Part shown: positions 20,281 through 31,330 of the stretch, in pieces | Layout: the number at the start of each line of letters is the position of its first letter | Position numbering within the stretch: the first letter of the stretch is position 1 | Assembly (NCBI GenBank): GCA_020310875.1 | Contig: CM035423.1 | Coordinates: forward strand, 129,425,638-129,489,637 | From: Ceratopteris richardii | Taxonomy: Eukaryota; Streptophyta; Polypodiopsida; Polypodiales; Pteridaceae | Reading direction: 5' to 3' | Length of the DNA stretch: 64,000 bases | Notes under the pieces: model-generated | Told to the model about the DNA's origin: nothing | The model's input: only the letters and a program-made list of their open reading frames with translations | Database searches by the model: none | Program-made: the position numbers and the translations under genes

Positions 20281-21123
20281 GAAGTGTTGTTTTGCAAATA
20301 CGATGGCTTTTTGTAGGTGAAGATGAATGTTTTTTCCAGGTGGAATGTTTTTTCACAGATGGTGTTATTTTGTTGTTGTATGGCGTGCCTTCCATTTTGG
20401 TAAATGGCATTAGTGCCTTTTTGTTCTATTTCCTGAATGCTCTATGCTTTTTCAAGTTCCTTGGGGTATGGAATTATTTAGGTAACCTCATTTTCAACTT
20501 CTTATGTGCCAATAACCCTCAATTACGGTGTGAATTGATCCTGTTATGTTAGTCGAACAATATGGTTATCCTAGTTAAAGTATTATGTGTGTGCATTAGT
20601 ATTTAATACAATAGTTAAACATTTATCCGCATTATTGTTTTGTTTAACATTTATGGGCATCATTGCTTATGGATCGTTTGAAGCAGATTCCCGTAACAAT
20701 TTTACAAGATCTTTCTTACTTGAAGTGGAGGTCAGAAAACTTTCATGTGCTCTTTTTAGTGGATTTTAGCTTAAGGGAACTGGATTCCAGTCTTAGTCTT
20801 GGATCGAGAGGTTCGAGAAGTTTCAAGTGAAGAAAAGTGTTTTGAGTTAGCCTTAAGGAGAAGGACGAACTTCGAAGACGAATCTAACGCTCATTCTCTA
20901 AGTATGCTTGTATCAGAGAGAGAGAGAGAGAGAGCGTACTCATGAAAATGAACACTTCACAATGATAAAATCTGAACTCCCTTCTTTAGAGTACCTAAAT
21001 ATTCTCGTAGTTAACATGAACACACAAAGTGATGTTGACCATGAAAACTACCAATGATAGTATATTGATTCCTTTCTTTTTAGTACTTAAATGATTTCTT
21101 AGTTTCTTTGAGACAAACAAACA

Positions 21124-21579
21124 GTGAAAGAGAGGTTAGAGGTATTAACTTCACAAATTTTTGGATTCAATCTAAAGAAGAGACCATCATGGACTAGATT
21201 AGTTGCCAAAGCATGTTCACAAATGCATGGTATAGACTATGACAAAACATTCTCACCAGTTGCAAAGATGACTACAATCAGCACATTTATAAATGTAGTT
21301 CCTACAAGTAAACGCTCCTCCAACTTGATATGAAAAGTGCATTACAAAACGCTTGGATAAGTGAATATGCATATAAGTTATAACCTCTAGGTTTTGAAGA
21401 CCCTAATCATACGTCTTACATTTGTAGATTGTAAAACGAAAATTATGGATTAGAACATGATCATAGATCTTGGAATATAGGTTGGTTAGATATCTTCAAG
21501 ATCAAGAGTTTAAACCTAGCAACTCAAATCCTTCTTTGCTCATCAAAAGCAATCTCAATGAGGTTATTTATTTATATCG
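21124..21579 (+). pseudogene. Copia-3 RT remnant, N-terminal part (copy A)
   Basis: The plus strand reads TRLVAKACSQMHGIDYDKTF and SPVAKMTTISTF, the copia RT ARLVAKGxxQxxGIDYxETF block. After a shift near 21320 it continues with a LDMKSALQNAW-like piece and YICRL-type text to 21579, where Copia-2 is inserted. The RT resumes at 26288. Stops are frequent. The same stretch is uninterrupted in copy B. Confidence 0.85.
21575..21579. repeat. Copia-2 target site duplication, left
   Basis: TATCG here and TATCT at 26288-26292 form a 5 bp duplication with one mismatch. Copy B has a single TATCT at the matching place (about 30973). Confidence 0.75.
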
Positions 21580-21876
21580 TGAAGGAACTCGATGGCAATG
21601 CACGACATTGCGCTCTCCCTCTTGAGAGCTCCATGACGATATGCTCGAAGTAGAAAACCAGGCTCCTAAGGCCGCACATAGTACTCCGCACAGATGTTGC
21701 AGAATACGCAGAAAACACAGTACACATGGAGTACGAAGACAGACTTCTTAGGTCTTGCAAATCGAGTTGAACTTACAGTTTGTGACTGAGTAGACCACTA
21801 TATGTTTTAAAAAAGAACATATACAAAGAAGTGTCCGGTGGCCATTTGGACTTTCACATGGACACTAATGATAACA
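21580..21876 (-). repeat. Copia-2 3' LTR
   Basis: 297 bp starting TGAAGGAACTCGATGG and ending GATAACA on the plus strand, matched by 25992-26287. Confidence 0.93.
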
Positions 21877-21888
21877 ATCTTCCACTAA
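21877..21888 (-). promoter_or_regulatory. Copia-2 polypurine tract
   Basis: The minus strand reads AGTGGAAGAT directly before the LTR start TGTTATC. It closely matches the common plant copia PPT-LTR junction (AGTGGGAGATTGTTA). Confidence 0.82.
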
Positions 21889-22024
21889 AGGACAATATGG
21901 CCAGAGTAGCTATGGGAGAAAAAATAAAGAATGATAAAGAATACCTGAGTGTAAGTATACAAACTATACCTCCCACTCGATGGGCATGTTACATAGTATA
22001 CAAGTGATTGTGTAAGATCAAGAA

Positions 22025-22765
22025 TCAAGTAACCCCCATCAAGTGACAACAGTGTTGAAAGCTATCATGTGGTAGAGCTTGAGTCAAAGGATCTGTAGCA
22101 TTATCTCGAGTGCGAACGTTCTCAAGAATAATGCACTCAGTGGCTAAGCAATCTCTAATGAAGTGATACCTCACCTCAATGTGCTTGGTCTTTGCATGAT
22201 AGACCCGATTCTTAGCCAAAGCAATGGCACTCTCACTATCATTGAGCAAGTGAGGTACATGCTGAGGTAAACCTATATTACAAGCAAGACGAGAAAGCCA
22301 CAATGCTTCCTTATATGCCTCACTTGCTGCAACATAATCTGCTTCTGTAGTGGAAACAGTTGTACATTGTTGAAGATGCGATCTCCAAGACATAGCAGCT
22401 CTAGCAAAATGTAAAATATACCGTGGTGTACACTTATGATTGTCTACACAACGAGCATAGTTAGAATCTGTGTAACCAATAATGAATGCTTTCCCTTCAC
22501 CTAAGCATAAACACTTGTCCTTAGTGCCACTCAGACCTCTCAAAATGATCTTGGCCGCTTCCCAATGTTTCTTGCTAAGATTAGATATATACCTTCTCAC
22601 AACTCCCACTGCAAATGCAATGTCTAGTCTCATAGCTACCATAGCATACATGATACTACCAATAGCAGACTCATAGGGAAATTTGGTCATGAATTCCTTT
22701 TCCTCATCTGATTTGGGGCAATCATCCTTGCTTAATTTCACATATTTAGGTAAAGGTGTACTCAA
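22025..22765 (-). CDS. Copia-2 RNase H and RT C-terminal part
   Basis: A 246-codon open frame on the minus strand. It starts with the RT tail (KFPYESAIGSIMYAMVAMRL, matching YxSAVGSLMYAMVxTRPD) and enters RNase H: YTDSNYARCVDNHKCTPRYI, where the first catalytic Asp is present (YTDS). It continues MSWRSHLQQCTTVSTTEADY with the catalytic Glu (TEADY), LNDSESAIALAKNRVYHAKT with the third Asp, and KHIEVRYHFIRDCL. The tail NATDPLTQALPHDSF matches NxADxxTKxLP. It is intact as a domain. The ATG is internal to pol, so this is not an independent protein. It overlaps the YVDD frame by four bases because of a frameshift at 22762. Confidence 0.9.
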   Translation of the reverse strand: MSTPLPKYVKLSKDDCPKSDEEKEFMTKFPYESAIGSIMYAMVAMRLDIAFAVGVVRRYISNLSKKHWEAAKIILRGLSGTKDKCLCLGEGKAFIIGYTDSNYARCVDNHKCTPRYILHFARAAMSWRSHLQQCTTVSTTEADYVAASEAYKEALWLSRLACNIGLPQHVPHLLNDSESAIALAKNRVYHAKTKHIEVRYHFIRDCLATECIILENVRTRDNATDPLTQALPHDSFQHCCHLMGVT

Positions 22766-23400
22766 TGCCTTTCCACCCTACATATTGAACCTGTGAAGTA
22801 TTTTGGGTATGTACTCACTTTGAGACACGTATATGCATCTTTTACTCCAATCATGAGTAATGTGCATGTCAAGCATATGTTTGGCACCCCCAAATCCTTC
22901 ATATCAAAGGTCTGACTCAACTTCTTTTTGTGAATTGACAAAGCATCAGAGGACTTCCTAGCAATCAACATATCATCGACATAAAGTATCAAGCATTTCA
23001 AGAATAGCCTTGAGAATTCATAAAAGCATAGCCTTGAGAATTCATAAAAGCATAGCCTTGAGAATTCATAAAAGCATCAAACTTTTGGTACCATTGTCTA
23101 GGAGACTATTTAAGTCCATACAAGCTCTTCTTGAGCTTACAAACTAGACTTTCCTTGCCAGGAACTACATAACCCTCTGGTTGTTCCATATAGATCTCAT
23201 CTATAAAATCTCCATGCAAGAAAGCAGTTTTCACATCCATCTGGAATAGCTCTAGGTCCTCCGTTGCAACGAATCCAAGCAACATGCACAGGGTAGTCAT
23301 CTTGACCACTTGAGAGAAGATTTCCTCGAGATCAACACCATGTTGTTGCTTAAAACCCTTTGCAACAAGTCATGCTTTATACTTTGGAGAAGCACTATCT
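22762..23400 (-). pseudogene. Copia-2 reverse transcriptase, frame-broken
   Basis: The RT core appears in three minus-strand frames. Around 23330-23400 lies a LVAKGFKQQHGVDLEEIFS-like block. The frame 23309 to 23106 has MVKMTTLCMLLGF, LFQMDVKTAFLHGDFIDEIY, MEQPEGYV and KLKKSLYGLK. After the 24 bp repeats (23000-23075), the frame 23001 to 22762 opens with KCLILYVDDMLIARKS, the YVDD box, then FDMKDLG. RT motifs are well kept, but frameshifts flank the repeat. The N-terminal portion of RT, together with the integrase, was removed by deletion just upstream. Confidence 0.88.
23000..23078 (-). repeat. 24-bp tandem triplication inside Copia-2 RT
   Basis: The unit CATAGCCTTGAGAATTCATA plus AAAG occurs three times in a row. 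On the minus strand each unit encodes FMNSQGYA, eight residues, replacing the normal FxxSQGF region before the YVDD box. Confidence 0.9.
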
Positions 23401-24793
23401 GATGTGAATTTAAGCTTATATAATAAAGATTTTCCATTCCACTACGAGATATATGGCCCAAACGACCATGTGAAATACAAGCCATAGGCTGTTCAGTAAC
23501 AGCTAACAAGTGTTCTTTTTGTGATACAAATAAAGGATAAAGTGAGCCACATTTGCTTCCTTTTGCAATAACCATATTGCCCTTTGATATGCGAAAGGAC
23601 TGAACATAGAAAACCAGCTTGTTACCAAGGTTATCAACTTCAACAACTGACATCAAACTGTGTGATAATTCAGGTACATGGCATACATTATGCAAAGTAA
23701 ATTTTGAACCATCAATGAACTGCACAACCACATCTCCAATCCCCACAACATCACACTGGTAAGAGTCACCAAGTCTCACAGTACAAAGAGACTTTGCTTC
23801 ATAATTAGAGAACCATTGTCTATGTGGTGTCACATGGAAAGAAGCACCAGAATCTAGCAGCCATGTGTGGGAAAGAGAATCGGCCGTAAGCGTCTTAGTT
23901 GGCACAATACTATCAAGTGTCAACAGATGAGCATCATCAGAAATAGCATTAATTTCTTCAATCTTCACAATCAAAGTAGATAGTGTAGGTAATTGTTTAA
24001 AATGTCCATCAACATTTTGTCCTTTACCTTTAGCATTCTTTAGTGCATAGCAGTCTTTCTTCATATGTCCTTTCTTATAACAATAATGGCATTCAATACC
24101 CCTCTTCCATGATTTACTTCTACTCTTATTCTGTTGACCATTCTTTTCCTTATTCTTGCTCTTGCCACATTGCTGATTCTTTCCTTGGTAAGAATCACGA
24201 ATATTATATGCATCTCCACTCTAAGTGCCAACCATAGATTTTCTGCAAATCTCCTCACTCAAGAGTGCTCCACATATGTCATCATAGACGAGTTTACCAC
24301 CAGGTGCACTATTGCAAATAGCTGTGGAAAATGTATCCCATGATGATGGCAACGTGCATAATAGCAATACTACTTTCATTTCATTATCCGTATCCATTTT
24401 TTGAGCCTGTAATTGGGAGAATATAGCATCAAACTCATTTACATAAGCACCACCACTATCTGTGTCCTTCATGCGAGGGTCATATAATTCTTTCATCAGA
24501 TACACTTTATTTGATGCCGTCTCTTTTTCATGAATGGTAGAACTGGACATTTCATCTAACTCATCCCAATCATTTTCATCCATGTTAGTAGGCTTCTTTG
24601 AAATCCCATTTACGGGCTTCCATTGCCTCCTTTGAATCAGCACATCTTTAAACGGATTCTTCCATAGAGCAAATTTTGTGCCATCAAATTTTGGGATCTC
24701 AAAATGGTCTTTGTCCTGCAAGTTATAGCTCCTCCTTCGAACACTGGCACTATACCGTGATCCACCAGATGTGCTTGAGACCTCTAATGCCAT
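23401..24793 (-). pseudogene. Copia-2 gag-protease-GAG-pre-integrase, one stop
   Basis: One minus-strand frame runs from ATG 24793 with a single TAG at 24221-24223. The gag part contains HFEIPKFDGTKFALWK and the UBN2-like LPSSWDTFSTAICN. After the stop the frame continues to a zinc knuckle, CHYCYKKGHMKKDC (C-x2-C-x4-H-x4-C), at about 24040-24090. Protease follows with HTWLLDSGASFHVTPHRQWF. The GAG-pre-integrase block has HGRLGHISRSGMENLY. Directly after it (about 23430) the sequence jumps to RT, so no integrase catalytic core exists. The final codons before the stop at 23297 are out-of-frame RT sequence. A stop suppressed or repaired gag-pro could be made, but integration in cis could not. 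Confidence 0.9.
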
Positions 24794-25978
24794 GATGGTG
24801 GAGAACTGAGTAGAATGATAATGGAGCTAGAAGAGCGCAAACACCAACAAATAACTGTATTAAGGAATAAATCGACCACTGTATAGTGGACTAAACCAGA
24901 AATCTAGAAACATTTTGCCAGAGTATCCTCTACAAAATGAGCATATGAACAGTGTCAGAATATCAAGAAACTACGTACTGACATGTTTACCTACATAATG
25001 AACCACTGACTCCACTGCATATAATCACTTACCCAATAGAAGCCAACTAGGCTTATCAAGCACCTATGAACAACTATCATACGTCTCCTATGGAGAGGCT
25101 AGGTAAGTCTTCCAGCTGAGACCCCAACATCTGGGTGTCTCCCAGTTAAGGAAACGTCACCACGACCCTCTTTTTCAAATGTAAAAGGCATTATGCAAAA
25201 TCGTAGCCGTTATATCAATGACCACATGGGCGTGCATAAGCGGTATCCATAGAAGCATACATGGTGTGTATGTGCTCAATATATGTAGTAAAATGATACT
25301 AAAAGGCTGAATTCACAGCCCAAAAACTAGCCAACAACACCTGCAAGTGTCTATCAAATATGATGTTTTAGGCTAAAAACAAAACCCGCATAAAATTTGC
25401 AGCGGCTTCTCCCAGCAAAACTAAAATCCTTTCGAGAAATATGTAGGTTTACGAGTGTCACTGAAAACACAAAGGTTGATATTTAATGTCGGATAACTAC
25501 AAAGAATACTCTTCTTGATGTTCTTCGACCTGTGTGAAGAGAACTATATGCAACAGTACTCCAAAGTAGCTCCAAAAAACACCCAAAAATGCATAAGAAA
25601 AAGGCTTTGAAAGCAAAGAATGAAGCTTTGAGGGACCAAAACATGTTCAAGGTAATTTCAACCTTTGTCTTTTCCCTTCTTCAATCACCACAAGAGTGTA
25701 GCTTAGTGGCAAACGATTGCCACGATTAAGCAAGCTCTGGTGGAAACAGTAATGGGATGGGTGACCTCTCTGGAAGTACCAGGAACCTCTATCTTCCTTG
25801 ATCCTCGAGGTCCTCATTCGCATGCAGCCAACAGCACCAACAATGACTTCGGTGACTAGGATGACAAGGTATGACAAGGTATGCCAAGGTCTATGTCTTG
25901 GTCACTGCCTTAGTCATAAGCTTGGGGGGGATGCTTGCTTTGCTTGCACAAAAGCGACTAAGTTTTTTGTGTCCACCT
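24794..25978 (-). other. Copia-2 leader, no gene seen
   Basis: About 1.2 kb between the gag ATG and the PBS, long for a copia leader of this size. I find no domain on either strand; the ORF at 25647-25877 minus shows nothing recognisable. It may hold packaging signals or an old insertion. Confidence 0.6.
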
Positions 25979-25990
25979 GCTCTGATACTA
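25979..25990 (-). promoter_or_regulatory. Copia-2 primer-binding site
   Basis: The minus strand reads TAGTATCAGAGC, one base off the initiator tRNA-Met PBS TGGTATCAGAGC, one base from the 5' LTR. Confidence 0.88.
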
Positions 25991-25991
25991 G

Positions 25992-26287
25992 TGAAGGAAT
26001 TCGATGGTGATGCACCACAGTGCACTCTCCCTCTTGAGAGCTCCACCACGATATGCTCGGAGTAGAAAACCAAGCTCCTAAGGCTGCAAATAGTACTCCG
26101 CATAGATGCTATAGAATACGCAAAAAACCGAGTACACAAGGAGTACGAAGACAGACTCCTTAGGTCTTGCAAATGCGGTCAAATTTACACTCTGTGACTG
26201 ACGAGACCACTATATGTTTTATTAAAGACATATACAAAGACGTGTCGGATGGCCATTTGGCCTTTCACATTCACACTAATGGTAACA
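25992..26287 (-). repeat. Copia-2 5' LTR
   Basis: 296 bp starting TGAAGGAATTCGATGG and ending GGTAACA on the plus strand, partner of 21580-21876. On the minus strand it carries the promoter. Confidence 0.93.
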
Positions 26288-26650
26288 TATCTATAGGTAG
26301 ACATAATTTGGACACGTGATGACTTGGATGGCATTCAAAGAATCAAGACATATGCAAGAGGAGTTCAAGATTAGTGACATAGGTGAGCTCACATAATTCC
26401 TACATATGCAAGTAATTGATACAAATAAAGGGATGTATCTAACTTAGAGAAGATGCTTTCAAGATCTACTTCTCAAGTTTAGAATGGAGATCATCAATCT
26501 TGCATGTAAACCCTTGGAAATGAATCATAAAGTATGTGTTTATGAAGATGAGCAGATTGATGATGTTAAAGAGTACCAAAGCTTAGTTGGGAGCTTCATA
26601 TACGCTACTCACACAAGACTATGTTGGAGCAGATGGTGGACACTTTCTAG
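26288..26650 (+). pseudogene. Copia-3 RT remnant, C-terminal part (copy A)
   Basis: The plus strand continues the RT cut at 21579: QEEFKISDIGELT, a LHMQVIDTNKGMYL block, then LLLKFRMEIINLACKPLEMN, KVCVYEDEQIDDVKEYQSLV and GSFIYATHTR. This is the copia RT stretch after YVDD (LGIQV..GIFISQ..KPxSTPMExN..YRSLVGSLIYLTxTRPD). The YVDD box itself is not readable. After THTR the frame loses homology. Confidence 0.85.
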
Positions 26651-27719
26651 AGATGAGATGGTGCTGCAAACTCCTACTTTGTACAAGCCAAAATTGAGTT
26701 GAGGAGTGCAAAGTAGACCTCTTAAGCTTTCTTGGAAGCACAAATGGTCACCCAAGTACTTTGGAGTATGATCCTCTGATCAACATATCAAAGCAGATGA
26801 GTATGAGTTTTAACTATGAACCAAAACTTGCTATTTTGGTCACTACACCTACTTAAAGAAATGAATAGTACTCCCTCTCTGCTAACAATTGAATAAAATG
26901 ATTTTCTTCATATTTAACTAACTATGATAGCTAGGTTTTTGAAGTTATTTCACTAAAAATGATGAACCATGCTCTGATAACTAAGCTTAGCAATCAAGAG
27001 AAGCATCCTGATATTTCTGGGTACTCACAGTATGCACACCAATTAGTAGTGTTCTGCTCATATCTAGAGATTGAGTTAGGCAATAAAAGTGAAACTTTGT
27101 AGCAATAAAATAAATAGTATGATGAATCTATATCAACATATATCACTAAAATGATTAAGTATGCACTGAGAAACAGATCGAAGAAGTTCACTAATTTGAG
27201 TGGTACATAAAAGAGAAGAGACAATGAGCTATAGTCAACATGTATATATTAATGAACATAGATTACAATGACATTGGCAATGAAAGATTGCACAATGTGA
27301 GGGTAATCATAAAGCTACGATGTGAGCTCAATATCACATAGAGTCCCTCTGAATATCTCTCCAAATGAGACTGCTGACCACATGACTAGATGAGCTTCTT
27401 TTATAGCATCTTTGCTGGAGCCAAGTTTCAAGTTGGAATTTGAAACTTCACCTAAAAGTGCTTCAGAGTTTTAGGACTAGATTCGCCATTAATTCTCACA
27501 AAATCGTTCATGGAAAGATTCTCCTAAGAACCCTTGATTGGAATGATTTCTTTTATGCACTTTTACAAGTAGTAAAAATCATGATTTTACAAGAGATGAC
27601 TTATGTGCAAATACATGAATGGATATATGAGCCTCAGCATAAATGGTCAAGCATTTAGGCTTGGAGGATTTTCACCAACAGCTCTCCCTCAAGCCTAATA
27701 TGCTTGGGCTTCAATTTTC
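26651..27719. other. Non-coding part of tandem unit, no gene seen
   Basis: About 1.1 kb with no readable domain. It matches 31325-33460 in copy B, where it is present twice, and has scattered similarity (an AAAACTTGCTATTT block and a CATCCTGATWTT block) to 62060-62270. This suggests an old LTR or 3' element end. Confidence 0.5.
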
Positions 27720-27762
27720 TTTAATCTCTTACATTCGACTCATCATCTTGAACTTGTTCAAT

Positions 27763-28300
27763 TTAGTTCCATCCAAAGATTTGGTTAGCATATCTATATT
27801 GCAAGTTGGTTGATATAGAGGAAAATTGTATGTCCCTGCTAAGTAGCTTCTCTCTCAGATAATGGTAATGGACTTCAATATGTTTATTCCTTGCATGATA
27901 CACAAGATTATCAACCAAATGTAATGAGCTAGTGTTATATCCAAGGATCATAGGAGTGTATGTATGTAGCCCCAACTCTGAGTAGAGTAGCTTTATCCAC
28001 TTGCCTCTTGTGTTGCATTTGCTAGGCCCCTATATTCAGCTTCAATTGATGATAATGCCATAGTTGGTTGTTTCTTTGATGAACATGAAATCAACTTACA
28101 TCCTGCAAAAGATAAGTAGCTTGAGGTACTCCTCTTATCATCATTTGAACCAACCCAATCTGCATCACAATATAGCTTGATATCCAAGTGAGATGTGAAT
28201 GGATAGAATAGTCGTTCATTTATGGTACCCATCAAGTACCTTAAGATCCCTTTTGTAGTTTCCATGTGAGGTTTTCTTCATGTATGCATAAATTTACTAA
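27763..28300 (-). pseudogene. Copia-5 RNase H remnant (copy A)
   Basis: The minus strand holds a copia RNase H in two frames. The frame 28265 to 27993 reads ETTKGILRYLMGTINERLF, then YCDADWVGSNDDKRSTSSYL (YCDADW with the first catalytic Asp), SCSSKKQPTMALSSIEAEYR (Glu of EAEYR). The frame 27975 to 27763 continues GYNTSSLHLVDNLVYHARN and KHIEVHYHYLREKLL. The Asp of the DNxSAI motif is changed to Asn (GYNTSS). It faces the plus-strand Copia-3 RT, so the two domains cannot come from one transcript. Confidence 0.9.
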
Positions 28301-29091
28301 TTTTATAGACATCAAAACCAAATTTTACTTTTGGAGAGCTTTACAATCCCTTCTTGCATTCAAGAACAACCCAACACCAACCCAGGATTAATAAAATATC
28401 AAAATTGATGTTTTGGAATGTTGAATATGGAGCACCATTTACCCGATAACTTCAAAGTTTATAAAATCATGTTATATGGTCTTCTACCTCCTCATTCACA
28501 TGAGCAATCAACAATTCATGACGCAAGCAAGTTTTTAGGAGGCTACAAGAGCAGCCTACTTTTGCATTCAAATGTATATTCGTTTTGATCTATGTTAATC
28601 TACTTAGGCCTTAGATGTAGAACTATACATATGAATGTTTGTTTGTAAATCTAGAGTTAGATCAAATTTAGAGGATTGTCAAGATGATGAGCCAACGAAA
28701 TATGAAAAGCCACATTGCACACGTTATCGAATAAAGATAGAATACTATTTTAGATGTAAATCTTCCTCGTATTACCTATTTGAATAGAACGTGTGGCTTC
28801 AAAATGTTGCAATAGTTTCTAAGTCCATATAGTTAGCACTTAGAATAATGAGTAGTAAATGCGTGGTACTATTAAGTTTCGTTACTTACTTAGGAAAAGA
28901 AGCGCAAAACTGAGTTTGCAATTGGTAAAGAACAAAGCAAAAATGAATGTTTGTAAAAAACAAAACTGAGTTGTCCTTGTAAAATGAATGTTTGTTAATT
29001 TTTTTCCAGGTGGAATGTTTTTTCACAAATGCCTTCCCTTTTGGTAAATCGCATTAGTGCCATTTTGTTTTATTTCCTGAATGCTTTATGG

Positions 29092-29870
29092 TTTTGTGGC
29101 ATCAATGCGTTTCCTATCTCTTATGTTGATAGCCATTCCTATCTCTTATGTTGATAGCCATTCCTATGTTTTATCAACCCGTTGGGGGACCTTGTTCGTT
29201 TGTATGATGTGGTTAATAATTATCTTATTTTTCTTTAAGCTGAGAAAAAAAAGCTAGATGAAACCACAAATTGTTTTCTTTCTATTGCTGCCTGTATCAG
29301 TTTGTAAAGAAGCTGTATTTTTTAAAGAGAGAGAGAAATTTTGGTTAGTTTCTTTATGTATGATATTCTTATAATGATAATAGCATTTCTTACCCTACAT
29401 AGAAAATGCATTCTTGCACATACATACACTTCTACACACATACACCTATCCACATGCAACCTATCCACATGCAAGCATGCACACTTATTTACCTACGTAC
29501 ATGCATTTAGATATGCATATGTACAAAACATACATAAATACTATTCGAATAAGCACACATAGAGAAGGAATATGGTATCAGATGGTGAAAGTAAATATGC
29601 TCCTAAATCTTTCTCATAAACTTCTTTGGAATCTAACTAGAATTAGGAGTGACAAGAATTAGAAAAATCATAACTTCTGAATACTTCTTATTCATGCTCT
29701 TGGTAATAAACAGGGAAGAGTCTTCTTTCAACTCAAAATGCGAAGAAGAATACAACTATAGATTATATCCACATGTATTTAGCCTTAGAACCAAGCTCTA
29801 ATTATTATTTTAAACTAAAATATAGAATATTGGCATTATAGGGTAGAATATCAAACACTCTTATTATTGG
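29092..29870. repeat. Insert unique to copy B, with 25-bp repeats and CATA tract
   Basis: Copy A is continuous where copy B has about 780 extra bases. The insert starts with TTCCTATCTCTTATGTTGAT plus AGCCA repeated about 2.5 times (29110-29170), has a short AG run, and a CATA microsatellite at 29415-29545. No coding potential or clear terminal repeats are seen. Confidence 0.65.
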
Positions 29871-30519
29871 CTTTTTCAAGTTCCCTAGCGTATGGAATTA
29901 TTTTGGTAACCTCATTTTCAACTTCTTATGTGCCAATAACCCTCATTTACGGTATCATAGTTAAAGTATTATGTGTGTGCATTAGTATTTAATACAATAC
30001 TTAAATATTTATCCGCATTATTGTTTTGTTTAACATTTATGGGCATCATTGCTTATGGATGGTTTGAAGTAGATTCGCGTAACAATTTTACAAGATTTTC
30101 TTACTTGAAGTAAGTGGAGCTCAAAAAACTTTCATGTGCTCTTTTTATTGGTGGGTTTTAGCTTAAGTTAACTCGAGTCCAGTCTTACTTTCGGATTGAG
30201 AGCTCCGAGAAGTTTTAAGTGAAGAAGAGTGTTTTGAGTTAGCCCAAAGGAGAAGGACGAACTTTGAAGACCAATCTAACGCTCATTTTCTAAGTATGCT
30301 TGTATGAGAGAGAGAGAGAGAGCGTACGCATGAAAATGAACACTTAACAATGATAAAATCTGAACTCCCTTCTTTAGAGTACCTAATATTTTCGTAGTTA
30401 ACTTGAACACACAAAGTGATGTTAACCATGAAAACTACCATCTAAAAATGATAATATATTAATTCCTTTCTTTTTTGTACTTAAATGATTTCTTAGTTTC
30501 TTTGAGACAAACAAAGAGT

Positions 30520-31330
30520 GAAAGAGAGGTTAGAGGTATTAACTTCACAAATATTTTGATTCAATGTGAAGAAGAGACCATCATGGACTAGATTATTTGC
30601 CAAAGCATGTTCACAAATGCATGGTATAGACTATGACAAAACATTCTCACGAGTTGCAAAGATGACTACTATCAGCACATTTATAAATGTAGTTCCTACA
30701 AGAAAGTAAACACTCCTCCAACTTGATATGAAAAATGCATTTCAAAACGCTTGGATAAGTGAATATGCATATATGTTATAACCTCTAGGTTTTGAAGACC
30801 CTAATCATACATCTTACATTTGTAGATTTCAGAAAGAACATTATGGATTAGAACATGCTCATAGATCTTGGAATATAGGTTGGTTAGATACCTTCAAGAT
30901 CAAGGGTTTAAACCTAGCAACTGAGATCCTTCTTTGCTCATCAAAAGCAATCGCAATGAGGATATTTATGTATATCTATAGATAGAGGACATAATTTTGA
31001 CATGTGGTGACTTGTATGGCATTCAAAGAATCAAAAGACATATGCAAGAGGATTTAAAGATTACTGAAATAGGTGAGCTCACATATTTCCTACATATGCA
31101 AGTAATTTATACAAATAAAGGGTTGTATCTAACTTAGAGAAGATGCCTTGAAGATCTACTTCGCAAGTTCAAAATGGAGATCATGAATCTTGTATGCACA
31201 TCCTTGGTAATGAATCATGAAGTATGTGTTTATGAAGATGAGCAAATTGATGATCTTAAAGAGTACCAAAGCTTAATTGGGAGCTTGATATATGCTACTC
31301 ACACAAGAGTATGTTGGAGGAGATAGTGGA
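30520..31330 (+). pseudogene. Copia-3 RT remnant, uninterrupted (copy B)
   Basis: The plus strand reads the same RT as copy A but without Copia-2. It has CSQMHGIDYDKTFS, LLQLDMKNAFQNAWISEYAY (RT motif QLDVKxAFLNG), GFEDPNHTSYICRF, YGLEHAHRSWN, GWLDTFKIKGLN, and further on a block with KEYQSLIGSLIYATHTR. The YVDD box is not readable at about 30970-31000, where the empty Copia-2 site lies. Many stops make it inactive. Confidence 0.87.

Larger units (their letters stand above)
21580..26287 (-). mobile_element. Copia-2, full-length but integrase-deleted element
   Basis: A 4708 bp minus-strand element with 297 and 296 bp LTRs, PBS at 25979, PPT at 21877, and a 5 bp target duplication. The two LTRs differ at about 40 sites by hand count (about 86% identity), so it is not recent. 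The order is gag, protease, GAG-pre-integrase, RT, RNase H; the integrase core is missing. It interrupts the Copia-3 RT of copy A. Confidence 0.93.
20326..28945. repeat. Composite tandem unit, copy A
   Basis: From the GAATGTTTTTTCCAGGTGG block at about 20326 to the GCAATTGGTAAAGAACAAAGC block near 28940 this stretch matches copy B (28985-34790) in order. Subtracting the 4.7 kb Copia-2 insertion leaves about 3.9 kb. It contains an AG microsatellite (20918-20938), plus-strand copia RT pieces, about 1 kb of unrecognised sequence (26651-27719) and a minus-strand copia RNase H. Confidence 0.85.

Noticed and set aside
20028-20410. Minus-strand Cys/Met/Tyr-rich ORFs opposite the Pro/Gly-rich gene
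   Set aside because: Shadows of the CATA repeat.
20292-20552. Possible membrane protein (hydrophobic plus-strand ORF)
   Set aside because: T-rich sequence gives hydrophobic codons; copy B has indels and stops at the same place, so no coding constraint.
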